Translations under genes and position numbers: made by a program
Notes under the pieces: generated by a model
Database searches by the model: none
Told to the model about the DNA's origin: nothing
The model's input: only the letters and a program-made list of their open reading frames with translations
DNA from: JAXGPP01 sp040766885
Lineage (GTDB): Bacteria; Planctomycetota; Planctomycetia; Pirellulales; Thermoguttaceae
Assembly (NCBI GenBank): GCA_040766885.1
Contig: JAXGPP010000002.1
Location: 613,248 to 677,247 of the forward strand
DNA: 64,000 nucleotides
Reading direction: 5' to 3'
Part shown: positions 8,402 to 17,354 of the stretch, in pieces
How positions within the stretch are numbered: the stretch's first letter is position 1
Layout: every line of letters starts with the position of its first letter

Positions 8402-10287
8402 TCGTCCACATGTGCAAGCTCCAGATCGTCACGCTCGACGAGCAGTTCGACCGGCTCATCGAGGGCCTGCAGCATCTGGGCTACCTGCACCTGGAACCGG
8501 TCCCCCTGGCCGACGGCCAGACCGCCAGCCGGCTGCATCGCATGCAGCTCACCGCCGAGGACGAACGCCGGCGGATGCTCCTCTCCGAGGCGCGGCGGAC
8601 GCTGGAGGAACTGCGGATTGTGCTCGACGGCTTTCCCCCGCCCGAGGCCGGCGACCGCGAGCACGGCCCGGCGCCTTCGCCGCAGGAGATCGCCGGCGCG
8701 GCGGCGGAAATGCTCCGCCGCGTGCGTTCCATCCGCCGCCGCCGCCGCAACCTCGAGCAGGATCGGCGGATTCTCGCGCGCTACATGCGCGTCGGCCATC
8801 TCATTCCCCGCGTCGGGGCAGCCGAGGACGAAGCCGAGGTGGCCATGTTCACCTTCCCCAGCGAAGAGCGCCTCGTGTGGAAGTCGCTCCACGAGCGGCT
8901 CCGGGCGATGGAGATCCCCTCGCTCGAACTGCGCAAGTTCCGCCTCGCCGGCGGTCAGAGCGTGGCCGCCGTGGTCGCCCCGGCCGAACGAATGGACGAG
9001 ATCCGTGAAGCGGCGTGGCGAGCCGGAACGCTCGAATTCAAGCTCCCCGCCGCCTACCGCGCCGAGCGGCTGCTCGACAGCTTTCGCCGCGTCGAGGCCG
9101 ACCTGGAATCGATGCCCGCCCGGCTGGCCGAGTTGGACGCTGAGCTGGAACATTTCCGCCAGCAGGCCGGGCATTACGCCGCCGCGCTCGATCTGCATTG
9201 CGCCGAGGAAGCGCAGCGGCTGGAGGTCAAGGACCATTTCGTCGAGGGGAGCCTGCTCCGCGTATTGCATGCCTATCTCCCCATCGACAAGAAGGACGAG
9301 GTGCTCCGCCTCGCCGCCGAGTTGACCGGCGATCGCATCGAGGTCGCGGAACTCGAACTCGGCCAGCGGCTGGAAGACGTGCCGGTGGTGCTCAAGAATC
9401 CGGCCTTCGCCCGGCCGTTCGAGATCCTGCTCCGGATCTTCCCGCCCCCGACCTACGGCACCTTCGATCCCACGGTGGTCAACGCGGTGGGCGTGCCGTT
9501 CTTCTTCGGGCTCATCGTCGGCGACATTGCTTACGGCGCGATCATCCTCGGGCTGGCGTTGTGGCTCCGCTGGCGATACCGCCGCGACGACACGCTGCGT
9601 TCGATCGCTGCCATCGGCATCTACTGCGCCTCAAGCACCATCGTGTTCGGCTTTCTGTACGGCGAGCTGTTCGGGTCGCTCGGCACCTGGCTTGGGCTCA
9701 AGGCGGTGATTCACCGCGAAGACCCCGAGGAGCTGTTGCTGTTGCTCAAGATCGCCATCTGCCTGGGAGCGGTCCACGTGGGACTGGGGCTTCTGCTCGG
9801 CATGATCAACGCCCGCCAGATCCTCGATCGCCATGCCTTCAACGAACGCCTGGGGCAGTTTCTTTGCCTGGTGAGCGTCGTACTGTTCGTCGTCGAAGTG
9901 GCGGTCGGCGGCTGGATCTGGATCTTTGCGGCGACAGCCTGCCTGGCGGTCGGTATCGTGGTCCTGTTGGCCGGCGCCGGCGTGGTGGGGCTGTTGGAGG
10001 TGTTCAGTCTGTTCAGCAACATCCTCTCCTATTCGCGTCTGATGGCCCTGGGAGTCGCCTCGGTGGTGCTGGCGCTGGTGGCCAACCGGATCTTCGCCGA
10101 GTTGAATTCGGGGCTCGTGGGTCTCATGGCCGCCGCCGTGCTCCACGCACTGAATATCGCCATCGCGATGTTCAGCCCGACGATCCACACTTTGCGTCTG
10201 CATTACGTCGAGTTCTTCACCAAGTTCTACCGTCCCGAAGGGAGAAGTTACTCTCCCTTCGGCGTCCGCCCAACCATGCTCGAATAA
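8398..10287 (+). CDS. V-type ATP synthase/ATPase subunit I (membrane a subunit)
   Basis: 629 residues, typical for the bacterial/archaeal subunit I. The N-terminal ~330 residues are the soluble arm with coiled-coil stretches. The rest contains about seven or eight membrane helices, beginning around VNAVGVPFFFGLIVGDIAYGA and including FSNILSYSRLMALGVASVVL, the conserved segment preceding the helix that faces the K ring. It forms the ion half-channels of the Vo sector and anchors the stator. It is coupled by an ATGA overlap to the upstream stalk gene and followed by subunit K after 24 bases. Confidence 0.95.
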   Translation: MIVHMCKLQIVTLDEQFDRLIEGLQHLGYLHLEPVPLADGQTASRLHRMQLTAEDERRRMLLSEARRTLEELRIVLDGFPPPEAGDREHGPAPSPQEIAGAAAEMLRRVRSIRRRRRNLEQDRRILARYMRVGHLIPRVGAAEDEAEVAMFTFPSEERLVWKSLHERLRAMEIPSLELRKFRLAGGQSVAAVVAPAERMDEIREAAWRAGTLEFKLPAAYRAERLLDSFRRVEADLESMPARLAELDAELEHFRQQAGHYAAALDLHCAEEAQRLEVKDHFVEGSLLRVLHAYLPIDKKDEVLRLAAELTGDRIEVAELELGQRLEDVPVVLKNPAFARPFEILLRIFPPPTYGTFDPTVVNAVGVPFFFGLIVGDIAYGAIILGLALWLRWRYRRDDTLRSIAAIGIYCASSTIVFGFLYGELFGSLGTWLGLKAVIHREDPEELLLLLKIAICLGAVHVGLGLLLGMINARQILDRHAFNERLGQFLCLVSVVLFVVEVAVGGWIWIFAATACLAVGIVVLLAGAGVVGLLEVFSLFSNILSYSRLMALGVASVVLALVANRIFAELNSGLVGLMAAAVLHALNIAIAMFSPTIHTLRLHYVEFFTKFYRPEGRSYSPFGVRPTMLE

Positions 10288-10311
10288 CCTGATAGTTTCG
10301 GAGGCTTTCCC

Positions 10312-10716
10312 ATGAACACCGCCCCGCGGAGGCCGTGCCGCCCCGGCGGCTGGTCGGCCCCAAGCCGTCTCCTGAGCGGCGGGATCGCGCTGGCCACGAT
10401 CGTGCTCTGTCTGCTCGTGATGGCGGCCATGGCCACAGCCAACGGCCAGTTGCCCGATCCTGCACCAACGTCGGGCGCATCGCCGGCAAGCGAAGCTGGC
10501 ATCACGTGGCAGGATGCCGTCAAGATGTTCGCCGCGGCGCTGACCATCGGACTGACCGCCTTTGCCACGGCGATCACCCAGTGCCGCATCGGTTCGGCCG
10601 GCGTCGGGGCCCTGGCCGAAAATCCCAAGCTGTTCGGCAACGTGCTCGTGTTCCTCGTGATCCCCGAGACGATGGTCATCCTGGGATTCGTGATCGCGGC
10701 GCTGATCCTGTTCTGA
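10312..10716 (+). CDS. V-type ATPase subunit K (proteolipid/rotor ring) with N-terminal signal-like extension
   Basis: 134 residues; GGAGG lies upstream of the ATG. The C-terminal ~75 residues are a two-helix hairpin proteolipid with the connecting loop QCRIGSAGVGALAENPKLFG and the ion-binding Glu in IPETMVILGF. The first ~60 residues are extra: a basic start, a hydrophobic stretch (GIALATIVLCLLVMAAM) and a Pro/Ala/Ser linker. This resembles Thermus-type L subunits, which also carry a leader. I infer it is either a cleaved signal peptide or a third helix. The residues decide membership, but the coupling ion (H+ or Na+) cannot be read with confidence. Confidence 0.93.
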   Translation: MNTAPRRPCRPGGWSAPSRLLSGGIALATIVLCLLVMAAMATANGQLPDPAPTSGASPASEAGITWQDAVKMFAAALTIGLTAFATAITQCRIGSAGVGALAENPKLFGNVLVFLVIPETMVILGFVIAALILF

Positions 10717-10728
10717 CCGAGGCGCGCC

Positions 10729-11319
10729 ATGCCCGAGCACCGCTTGATCGCCGCGATGGAGGAGGAAGTCGCCGCCAGGATCGCTCAGGTCCGGCGCGAG
10801 GCCGATGAGGCTATCCGCCGGATCGAAGCCGAGGCGGATCAGGAACTGGCCGAGGCCCAGCGCGCCGAGTCGGCCCGCGTGGAAAGACAGATCGTTCAGT
10901 TTCGCCGCGACAAACGATCCCGCTTCGACAACCAACGCCGGGCCCGCGTCCGCGACATGCAATTCGCCATCGCTGAGCAGGTCTTCGGCGACGTGGCCCA
11001 AGCCGTGGCCGCCGTGCGCCAGCGGTCCGATTACCCAGTGATCTGGTCGCGGCTCTTGTCCGAGGCCCTGGCCGCGTATCACACCGAGCGCAACGACATC
11101 CCGAACGTGCGCGTGGCGGAGGCCGACCGGGACCTGGCCCGCCGCTCGGGTGAAGCGCAGGCAGTGGAGGCGGTTGCCGCGGTCCCCGACGGCGTGGAAC
11201 TGGTCAGCCCCGACGGGCGACTGCGGGTCAAAAACGACCTGGCCTCCCGGCTGCGTAAAGGCCGGGAAGAGTTCCTCAAGATGATCGGCGACGAGTTCAA
11301 CGAGCGGCTGGCGAAATGA
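10729..11319 (+). CDS. V-type ATPase subunit E (peripheral stalk)
   Basis: 196 residues. The N-terminal half is a long charged helix (RIEAEADQELAEAQRAESAR), the coiled coil that pairs with subunit G/H. The C-terminal half is the compact alpha/beta head that caps the catalytic A/B hexamer, with the family-like segment ELVSPDGRLRVKNDLASRL. It starts 12 bases after subunit K, and its stop overlaps the ATG of subunit C (ATGA, 11316-11319). Order and length match the archaeal/Thermus operons. Confidence 0.92.
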   Translation: MPEHRLIAAMEEEVAARIAQVRREADEAIRRIEAEADQELAEAQRAESARVERQIVQFRRDKRSRFDNQRRARVRDMQFAIAEQVFGDVAQAVAAVRQRSDYPVIWSRLLSEALAAYHTERNDIPNVRVAEADRDLARRSGEAQAVEAVAAVPDGVELVSPDGRLRVKNDLASRLRKGREEFLKMIGDEFNERLAK

Positions 11320-12413
11320 ACGCTCTGGCCACCAAACCAACCGGCCGGTTGCCGCCGCGGGCGGATATGGCCTATCTCTGCACCCGCCTCCGCGCCCGTC
11401 TGCCGGATCTGATCGCCGCCGGCGATTGGGACGCGTTGCGCGCCTTGCCGTCGCTTGCGGAACTGTATCACCGCCTGCTTGAGACGCCGTACGAGCGGCC
11501 GCTGCGAGCCAGGATACTCGACCTTGGCAGTCTCGACGAACTGGAATCCGCCCTGACCGACGTCCTCATCGAGCGCGTCGGCGACGTTGCCGAACTCGTC
11601 GCCCACAGTGCGCCCGAGTACCTGTACCTGGTGGTCGGACCGTGGGACGCGCACCACCTGCGATCGCTGGTCCGCTGGCACGTTGCGCGGGGCGATGAAG
11701 CGGCGGCCCGCGAGGCGTTTGTCGCGGCCGGAACCCTCGAACCGGAGGTCTACCGCGGGGCGATGGCCGCCGGGTCGCTTAGCGAACTCTGCCGCGATCT
11801 GAGCCCCTGGCTGCCCGATGCCGCGCGCGACCTCGAGCAGTGCCTTCTTCAAGGCAAGGACGAACCGTCGCTCCGTCACGTGGAGCTGGTGCTCGAGCAA
11901 TCGCATCTTCGCCGCCTGCGCCTCTGTGCCGAAGCGGCCGCCACGCGGGCCGATGCCGATATCATTCGCCGGCTTGTCGCCCTGGAAATTGACATGGCCA
12001 ATCTGCGAACCAGCCTCAGGCTTCTCGGCCGGCATGTGGCGCGCGAGGAGGTTGCCCGCTACTATCTGCCGGGCGGATCGATCGGCCATGAGCAGTTCGC
12101 GGCCATGATGTCGGCCGACGCGATCGAGCAGATCTACCGCCGCCTGCCCAACGGTCCGCTCACCGCGGCCATGAACAAGGGGATGCTGTCGTTCGCCGGC
12201 ACCGGCCGGGCCTCGGTTTTCGAGCGGCCGCTGGACGACGAGCGGCTGCGATTGCTGAAGGTCCTCTCGCGGCTCGAGCCCGTTTCCGTGGCCCTGCCGC
12301 TCGACTTCCTCGAGCGGTCGCGAAACGAATGGATCAATCTGAAGACCATTGCCCGCGGCATTGCCTGCCGATTGCCGCCCGGCAAGGTCCAGGAGAGCCT
12401 GGTCTATGGCTGA
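11316..12413 (+). CDS. V-type ATPase subunit C (AC39/d-like)
   Basis: 365 residues, all-helical in appearance and lacking membrane segments, as in the C subunit (d in eukaryotes) that seats the central stalk on the K ring. Recognisable stretches include the N-terminal domain MAYLCTRLRARLPDL, the central LVALEIDMANLRTSLRLLGR, and WINLKTIARGIACRLPP near the C-terminus, where family members read similar W-N-(L)-(K/R)-x-I-x-R-G. It overlaps the preceding gene by 4 bases and the following subunit F gene by 8. Assignment rests on motif memory plus operon position. Confidence 0.9.
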   Translation: MNALATKPTGRLPPRADMAYLCTRLRARLPDLIAAGDWDALRALPSLAELYHRLLETPYERPLRARILDLGSLDELESALTDVLIERVGDVAELVAHSAPEYLYLVVGPWDAHHLRSLVRWHVARGDEAAAREAFVAAGTLEPEVYRGAMAAGSLSELCRDLSPWLPDAARDLEQCLLQGKDEPSLRHVELVLEQSHLRRLRLCAEAAATRADADIIRRLVALEIDMANLRTSLRLLGRHVAREEVARYYLPGGSIGHEQFAAMMSADAIEQIYRRLPNGPLTAAMNKGMLSFAGTGRASVFERPLDDERLRLLKVLSRLEPVSVALPLDFLERSRNEWINLKTIARGIACRLPPGKVQESLVYG

Positions 12414-12765
12414 ACTGGTCGTGATTGCTCCGCGCGAGATCGCTGCGGCCATGCGGCTGGCGGGAGTCACGGTCCGCGCGGCCGGAAATGCGGCCGAGGC
12501 GCTGGCGCAGGTTGAAGACATCCGCGGCCGCGAGGAGGCGGAACTGGTGCTCCTGCCGGAACATTTCCTGGCAGGATTCGACGGACCCGCGTACCACGAG
12601 GTGCTCCACAGCGATCGTCCGTATTTTGTTCCCATTCCCATGGATTGGCAGTCGTCGCGCGATGCCCGTGCCGAGTTCCAGGCCCGCCTGGGGCGCATCC
12701 TCGGCTGCCACGTCAGTCTCAACGAACAACTCCTTGCTCGCGGCAAGGGAGCGTCCACACAATGA
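12406..12765 (+). CDS. V-type ATPase subunit F (central stalk regulator)
   Basis: 119 residues from ATG 12406, which lies inside the end of subunit C. This small Rossmann-like subunit begins MAELVVIAPREIAAAMRLAG and has the strand ELVLLPEHFL, fitting the F subunit, which switches between extended and retracted forms on the central shaft. The open frame extends further upstream to 12349, but that part overlaps subunit C, and the ATG gives the normal family length. Its stop overlaps the ATG of subunit A (ATGA, 12762-12765). Confidence 0.88.
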   Translation: MAELVVIAPREIAAAMRLAGVTVRAAGNAAEALAQVEDIRGREEAELVLLPEHFLAGFDGPAYHEVLHSDRPYFVPIPMDWQSSRDARAEFQARLGRILGCHVSLNEQLLARGKGASTQ

Positions 12766-14516
12766 ACCACGAGCCTCAGGGCCGGATCATCCGCGTCGCC
12801 GGGCCGGCGGTCGTCGCCGAGGGAATGCATTCCGCCCGGCTCAACGACATCGCCTGGGTTGGCCAGTTGCGGCTGTTGGGCGAGGTGATCCGCATCGAAC
12901 ATGACCAGGCCTTCCTGCAGGTCTTTGAAGACACCACCGGACTGGGAATCGGCGAACCGGTGGTCAACTCTGGCGCGCCGTTGTCGGTGGCGCTGGGGCC
13001 GGGCCTGCTGGGAATGATCTACGACGGCGTGCAGCGCCCGCTCGAATCGCTCTTCCGGATGCATGGCGCTTTCCTGGCCCGCGGCGTCACAGCGCCGGCC
13101 CTGGCCGCCGACAGGACCTGGGAGTTCGAGCCCCGCGTGCGTCGCGGCGACCCGGTCGCCCCCGGTGCGATCCTCGGCGAAGTGGAGGAGCAACCCGGCC
13201 GCAAGCACCGCGTCATGGCTCCGCCGGGCGTCGCCGGGACGGTCGATGAGGTGTTCGCTGGCCGCCGTGCCGCCGCCGCGACCGTGGTGCGGCTCAGCGA
13301 TGGCCGCGCGCTTCCGATGATCCAGCACTGGCCCGTGAAGCGCGGCCGGCCGTACCGCGAGAAACTCGATCCGAGCGAACCGTTCCTCACCGGCCAGCGC
13401 GTGCTCGACGCGCTATTCCCGATCTGCCTCGGCGGCTCGGCGATCATCCCCGGCGGATTCGGCACCGGCAAGACGGTGCTCGAACAGACATTGGCCAAGT
13501 GCTCCAACGCCGAGATCATCGTTTACGTGGGCTGCGGCGAGCGCGGCAACGAGATGACCGACGTGCTCACGGAGTTCCCCGAACTCGAGGATCCGTTCAC
13601 CGGCCGACCGCTCATGGAGCGGACGATCCTCATCGCCAATACGTCGAACATGCCGGTCGCCGCCCGCGAGGCGTCGGTCTATGTCGGCCTGACGATGGCC
13701 GAGTATTACCGCGACATGGGCTATCACGTGGCCCTCCTGGCCGATTCCACCTCCCGTTGGGCGGAAGCGATGCGCGAGATCTCCGCACGGCTCGAAGAAA
13801 TGCCCGGCGAAGAGGGCTACCCCACCTATCTCGCTTCCCGGCTGGCGGGCTTCTACGAACGGAGCGGCCGCGTGCGGTGCCTGGGAGACGACGACCGGGT
13901 GGGCTCGGTGACCATCGTCGGCGCGGTCTCTCCACCCGGCGGCGACTATTCCGAACCGGTGACGCAGAGCTCGCAGCGCGTCACTGGCGCGTTCTGGGCC
14001 CTCGACGCGCCGCTGGCCTATCGCCGCCACTTCCCGGCGATCAGTTGGCTGCGGAGCTACTCGCTCTATTCGGCCCAGCTCGAGCCATGGTACCTCAAGG
14101 AACTGTCGCAGGAGTGGATCGACGCGCTGCAGGCGGCCCGCGCGCTGCTCCAGCGCGACGCCGAACTGCAGGAAGTCGTACAGCTTGTGGGCCCCGAGGG
14201 GCTCCAGGACCAGGAACGGGTAATCCTCGCCACCGGCCGCGCGATCCGCGAGGATTTCCTGCAGCAGAACGCCTTCCTGCCGACCGATATGCGCTGCTCG
14301 CTCGCCAAGCAGAAGGCGATGCTCGAGGCAATCCTCCATTTTCATCGCGTCGCCGAGGAGGCGGTCCGCAAGGGGGTTGGCGCTGAGAAAGTCGTGGCCT
14401 TGCCCGAGCGCGAACTCCTCTCGCGGATGAAGGAGGTGGCGGCGGAAGAACTCGATGCCTACGTCGAGCAGTTCCGGCACAAGCTCGAGGCGGCAGTGAA
14501 TCAACTTGTGGCGTGA
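12762..14516 (+). CDS. V-type ATP synthase/ATPase catalytic subunit A
   Basis: 584 residues, the usual size. The start at ATG 12762 gives MNHEPQGRIIRVAGPAVVAE, the N-terminal barrel typical of A subunits. The bulge (non-homologous) region follows. The nucleotide site has the P-loop GGFGTGKTV, the conserved CGERGNEMTDVL with the catalytic-type Glu, and LADSTSRWAEAMREISARLE. The C-terminal helical domain ends the protein. It hydrolyses or makes ATP in the A3B3 head. An in-frame upstream extension to 12645 overlaps subunit F and is not used. Confidence 0.97.
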   Translation: MNHEPQGRIIRVAGPAVVAEGMHSARLNDIAWVGQLRLLGEVIRIEHDQAFLQVFEDTTGLGIGEPVVNSGAPLSVALGPGLLGMIYDGVQRPLESLFRMHGAFLARGVTAPALAADRTWEFEPRVRRGDPVAPGAILGEVEEQPGRKHRVMAPPGVAGTVDEVFAGRRAAAATVVRLSDGRALPMIQHWPVKRGRPYREKLDPSEPFLTGQRVLDALFPICLGGSAIIPGGFGTGKTVLEQTLAKCSNAEIIVYVGCGERGNEMTDVLTEFPELEDPFTGRPLMERTILIANTSNMPVAAREASVYVGLTMAEYYRDMGYHVALLADSTSRWAEAMREISARLEEMPGEEGYPTYLASRLAGFYERSGRVRCLGDDDRVGSVTIVGAVSPPGGDYSEPVTQSSQRVTGAFWALDAPLAYRRHFPAISWLRSYSLYSAQLEPWYLKELSQEWIDALQAARALLQRDAELQEVVQLVGPEGLQDQERVILATGRAIREDFLQQNAFLPTDMRCSLAKQKAMLEAILHFHRVAEEAVRKGVGAEKVVALPERELLSRMKEVAAEELDAYVEQFRHKLEAAVNQLVA

Positions 14517-14569
14517 GGCCTGTAATCGAGCCTGGCATTGAGCAACGAGCCCGGCGGAGCGGCTAAGAA

Positions 14570-15991
14570 ATGGACCTCGTCACTCTCTACCATCGCAACG
14601 TGACTTACGTCTCGGGGCCGCTGGTCTTCCTCGAGGGAGGCTCGCGGTACGGCTACGGCGCGATGCTCGACCTTGTCCTTCCCGACGGCGAGGTCCGCTC
14701 GGGCCAGGTGCTCGAGGCCTCACGCGAACTCGTGCTGGTCCAGGTGCTCGAGGGAACCTCGCAGATCGGTCCCGCCGGGACCGAGGTCGGCTTCCACGAA
14801 GCGGCCGCCACGGTCAAGCTCTCGCCCTACCTGCTGGGGCGCGTGCTGACCGGTAGCGGGCGCCCCCGCGACGGCCGGCCCGACGCGGTCTACGACGAGC
14901 GCCGCAACATCAACGGCTCGCCGCTCAACCCGGTCGCCCGTCAGCGGCCGCAACTGTTCATCGAGACCGGTTTGTCGTCGATCGACGGCTTCAACACGCT
15001 TGTCCGCGGCCAGAAACTCCCGGTCTTCTCCGGTCCCGGACTGCCGGCCAACGAGATCGTGAGCTTCATCCTCGAACATGCCCGCGTGGTCGGCGGCGGT
15101 GAGGAGCAGGAATTGGTGGTGGTCTTTGCCGCGATGGGCATCACGCACCGCGAGGCGACCGCTTATCTCGCGCGGCTCCGCGCCAGCGAAGCGGGGCAGC
15201 GGCTGATCACCTTCCTCAACCTGGCCGACGATCCGGCCATCGAACGGCTGGTGACTCCCCGTTACGCGCTGACCACCGCCGAGTATTTCGCCTTCACGCT
15301 GGGGATGCACGTGCTCGTGGTGCTGGCCGACATGACGAACTACTGCGAGGCGCTCCGCGAAGTCTCAGGGGCCCGCGAAGAGATCCCCGGCCGCCGCGGC
15401 TATCCCGGCATGATGTACACCGACCTGTCGTCGCTCTATGAACGCGCCGGTGCGATCGGCGGCTCGACCGGTTCGATCACGCAGATCCCCGTAGTCACCA
15501 TGCCCGACGACGATATCACCCACCCCATCGTCGACTTGACCGGCTACATCACCGAGGGGCAGATTGTGCTCAGCCGTCCATTGCACCAGAAAGGGATCTT
15601 TCCGCCCGTCGACGTGCTGCCCAGCCTGTCGCGGCTGATGAATAACGGCATCGGCGAAGGTCGCACGCGGGAGGATCACCGCGAACTGGCCAACCAGCTC
15701 TATGCCTGCTACGCCAATGGGATCGAAGTGCGGCGGCTGGTGTCGATCGTCGGCGAAGACGCGCTCACAGAGTCGGACCGCCGCTACCTGGTGTTTGCCG
15801 ATCGTTTCGAGCGCGAGATGATCCACCAGGGCCGCCACCGCCGGGCAATCGTCGAGACGCTCCAGAAAGGCTGGGAGCTGCTCGGCATGTTCCCCCGCGC
15901 GGAGCTTACCCGGATTCGCCGCCAATACGTCGATCGCCACTATCCCCAGACGGCCCGCGCGCCCGCGGAGAGTTCCAGCCCATCGGAGTGA
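14570..15991 (+). CDS. V-type ATP synthase/ATPase non-catalytic subunit B
   Basis: 473 residues. It shows the B-subunit signature SSIDGFNTLVRGQKLPVFSG followed by GLPANEI, i.e. no classical P-loop, as expected for the non-catalytic, nucleotide-sensing subunit. Further conserved parts are VFAAMGITHREA, DMTNYCEALREVSGAREEIP and GSITQIPVVTMPDDDITHPI. It starts 53 bases after subunit A, with GGAGCGG as ribosome site. The last ~12 residues are a Ser/Pro-rich tail. Confidence 0.97.
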   Translation: MDLVTLYHRNVTYVSGPLVFLEGGSRYGYGAMLDLVLPDGEVRSGQVLEASRELVLVQVLEGTSQIGPAGTEVGFHEAAATVKLSPYLLGRVLTGSGRPRDGRPDAVYDERRNINGSPLNPVARQRPQLFIETGLSSIDGFNTLVRGQKLPVFSGPGLPANEIVSFILEHARVVGGGEEQELVVVFAAMGITHREATAYLARLRASEAGQRLITFLNLADDPAIERLVTPRYALTTAEYFAFTLGMHVLVVLADMTNYCEALREVSGAREEIPGRRGYPGMMYTDLSSLYERAGAIGGSTGSITQIPVVTMPDDDITHPIVDLTGYITEGQIVLSRPLHQKGIFPPVDVLPSLSRLMNNGIGEGRTREDHRELANQLYACYANGIEVRRLVSIVGEDALTESDRRYLVFADRFEREMIHQGRHRRAIVETLQKGWELLGMFPRAELTRIRRQYVDRHYPQTARAPAESSSPSE

Positions 15992-15994
15992 GCC

Positions 15995-16630
15995 GTGGCC
16001 GAGCAGGTCAATCCTACCCGTATGAACCTGCTGGCCAGGCGCGCCCAGATCCGCCTGGCCCGCCAGGGGGCCGACCTCTTGAACCGCAAGAAGGACGCAC
16101 TCCTGCGCGAGTTCTTCAACCTCGTGGCCGAGGTCTACCAGATGCGCATGGCGCTGGCCGAGGACCTCCGCCGCGAGGCGACCGAAGCGATCGTCGCCGA
16201 GGCGGTGGAGGGAAAGCATGCGCTGGCCTCCAGAGCGGCCGCCGCGCGGGCCGACTTCCAGGTCCGCCTGCGGCCGCGGAACCTGTGGGGCGTACGTGTT
16301 GTCGATGTGGAGCATACCTACCGCGCGGGCGACGCGCTGGACCGGCCGTTCTCGCCCCGTGCCGCGGAGTTGTCGCTTGACGAAGTGGCCCGCGGCTTCG
16401 AGCAGGTCGTCGCGCGGATGCTCGAACTGGCGCCGCGCGAGTTGCGGCTCCGCCGCATCGGCGACGACATCCGCCGCACCAATCGCAAGATCAACGCTCT
16501 CGAGCAGCAACTCATTCCGCGGCTGGAGTCCGAGGCCCGCGCCATCAACCAGGTCCTCGAGGAGCGGGCCCGCGACGACGTGGTCCGCCTGAAGCGGCTC
16601 AAGCGGAAGAAGGAGAGAGCCTCGCGATGA
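15995..16630 (+). CDS. V-type ATPase subunit D (central rotor shaft)
   Basis: 211 residues from GTG 15995, only 3 bases after subunit B's stop, with GGAG inside the end of that gene. The N-terminus (VNPTRMNLLARRAQIRLARQ) is the standard family opening, and the two long helices that form the coiled-coil axle are visible: residues ~10-80, and the C-terminal half with RRIGDDIRRTNRKINALEQQ. It rotates within the A3B3 head. Its stop overlaps the ATG of the PTS EIIA gene (ATGA, 16627-16630), linking that gene to the ATPase operon. Confidence 0.96.
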   Translation: MAEQVNPTRMNLLARRAQIRLARQGADLLNRKKDALLREFFNLVAEVYQMRMALAEDLRREATEAIVAEAVEGKHALASRAAAARADFQVRLRPRNLWGVRVVDVEHTYRAGDALDRPFSPRAAELSLDEVARGFEQVVARMLELAPRELRLRRIGDDIRRTNRKINALEQQLIPRLESEARAINQVLEERARDDVVRLKRLKRKKERASR

Positions 16631-17118
16631 GACTGCTCGACATCGTGCAGGGCAAGCTCGTCATTCCCCAGATGCGCGCCCGCAACAAGTGGGACGCCAT
16701 CGAGGAACTCGTCGATAAGCTCGTCGCGGAGCACGAGATCCGCATCTTCGACCGCCGCGAAGTGCTCGAGGCGGTCGTTGCGCGGGAGCGCTCGCGGAGT
16801 ACCGGACTCGACCAGCAGGTAGCCATGCCGCATGGCCGCAGCCGGGCCGTCGAGGACCTGCTTGGGGTGCTAGGAATCGCCCCCGACGGCATCCCATTCG
16901 AGTCGACCGACGGCGCCGACGCGCAAGTCGTCTGCCTGCTGGTAATCCCCGAGTCGCAGCACCGCGACCACATCAAGACCCTGTCGGATCTGGCCCGCCT
17001 GCTGACCGAGCCCACCTTCCGCGCGCAACTCGTCGCCGCCGGCCGCACGGGTAGCCACCACAGCGTGCTCCACCTCGTCGAACAGCGCGAAGGCCCCGAT
17101 TTCCTGCAGGGCTGGTGA
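16627..17118 (+). CDS. PTS EIIA (type 2, fructose/nitrogen) domain protein coupled to the V-ATPase operon
   Basis: 163 residues forming a single PTS EIIA type-2 domain. The phospho-accepting His is His69 in VAMPHGRS, and the surrounding segment ARERSRSTGLDQQVAMPHG matches the family core; AQVVCLLVIPESQHRDHIKT is the following conserved strand-helix. No EIIB, EIIC, HPr or EI gene is nearby, so it more likely acts as a regulator (PtsN-like) than in sugar uptake. It overlaps subunit D by 4 bases and is therefore probably co-translated with the ATPase. A regulatory link to the ATPase is my inference from position only. Confidence 0.88.
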   Translation: MRLLDIVQGKLVIPQMRARNKWDAIEELVDKLVAEHEIRIFDRREVLEAVVARERSRSTGLDQQVAMPHGRSRAVEDLLGVLGIAPDGIPFESTDGADAQVVCLLVIPESQHRDHIKTLSDLARLLTEPTFRAQLVAAGRTGSHHSVLHLVEQREGPDFLQGW

Positions 17119-17138
17119 ACGCGTGGCGCGCGCAACTT

Positions 17139-17354
17139 TCAGACGGTCGTGCGGCCATGAATCGCTGCATCACAAGCCCCGATCTGGGTGCGGGCTTCGT
17201 TGCCGTCGTCGGCCTCCACCGGCTCGACATCCTTGATTGCGCTCAGGAAGACGGCCGGCAAAGTGCGCATCAAATGATCGTCGCCGCCGTTCACGATTAC
17301 CGAATTCAACTTCTGCGGCCCCGGCCAGTTTCGCGGTTCAAGCGGCGTGGTCAC
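17139..17354 (-). CDS. Possible small protein downstream of the XylR-like gene
   Basis: 71 residues from a GTG at 17354 that overlaps the stop of the upstream regulator gene (GTGA arrangement). The sequence (for example PRNWPGPQKLNSVIVNGGDD) is not low-complexity and reads like protein, but I do not recognise it. It could be a genuine coupled small gene, the remains of a longer one, or chance. It is convergent with the PTS EIIA gene. Confidence 0.3.
   Translation of the reverse strand: MTTPLEPRNWPGPQKLNSVIVNGGDDHLMRTLPAVFLSAIKDVEPVEADDGNEARTQIGACDAAIHGRTTV

Noticed and set aside
11079..13328. 749-codon minus-strand frame across V-ATPase subunits
   Set aside because: Opposite four recognisable V-ATPase genes; no motifs of its own. 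The same applies to the long minus frames at 9631-11340, 22707-24482 and 24878-26950.
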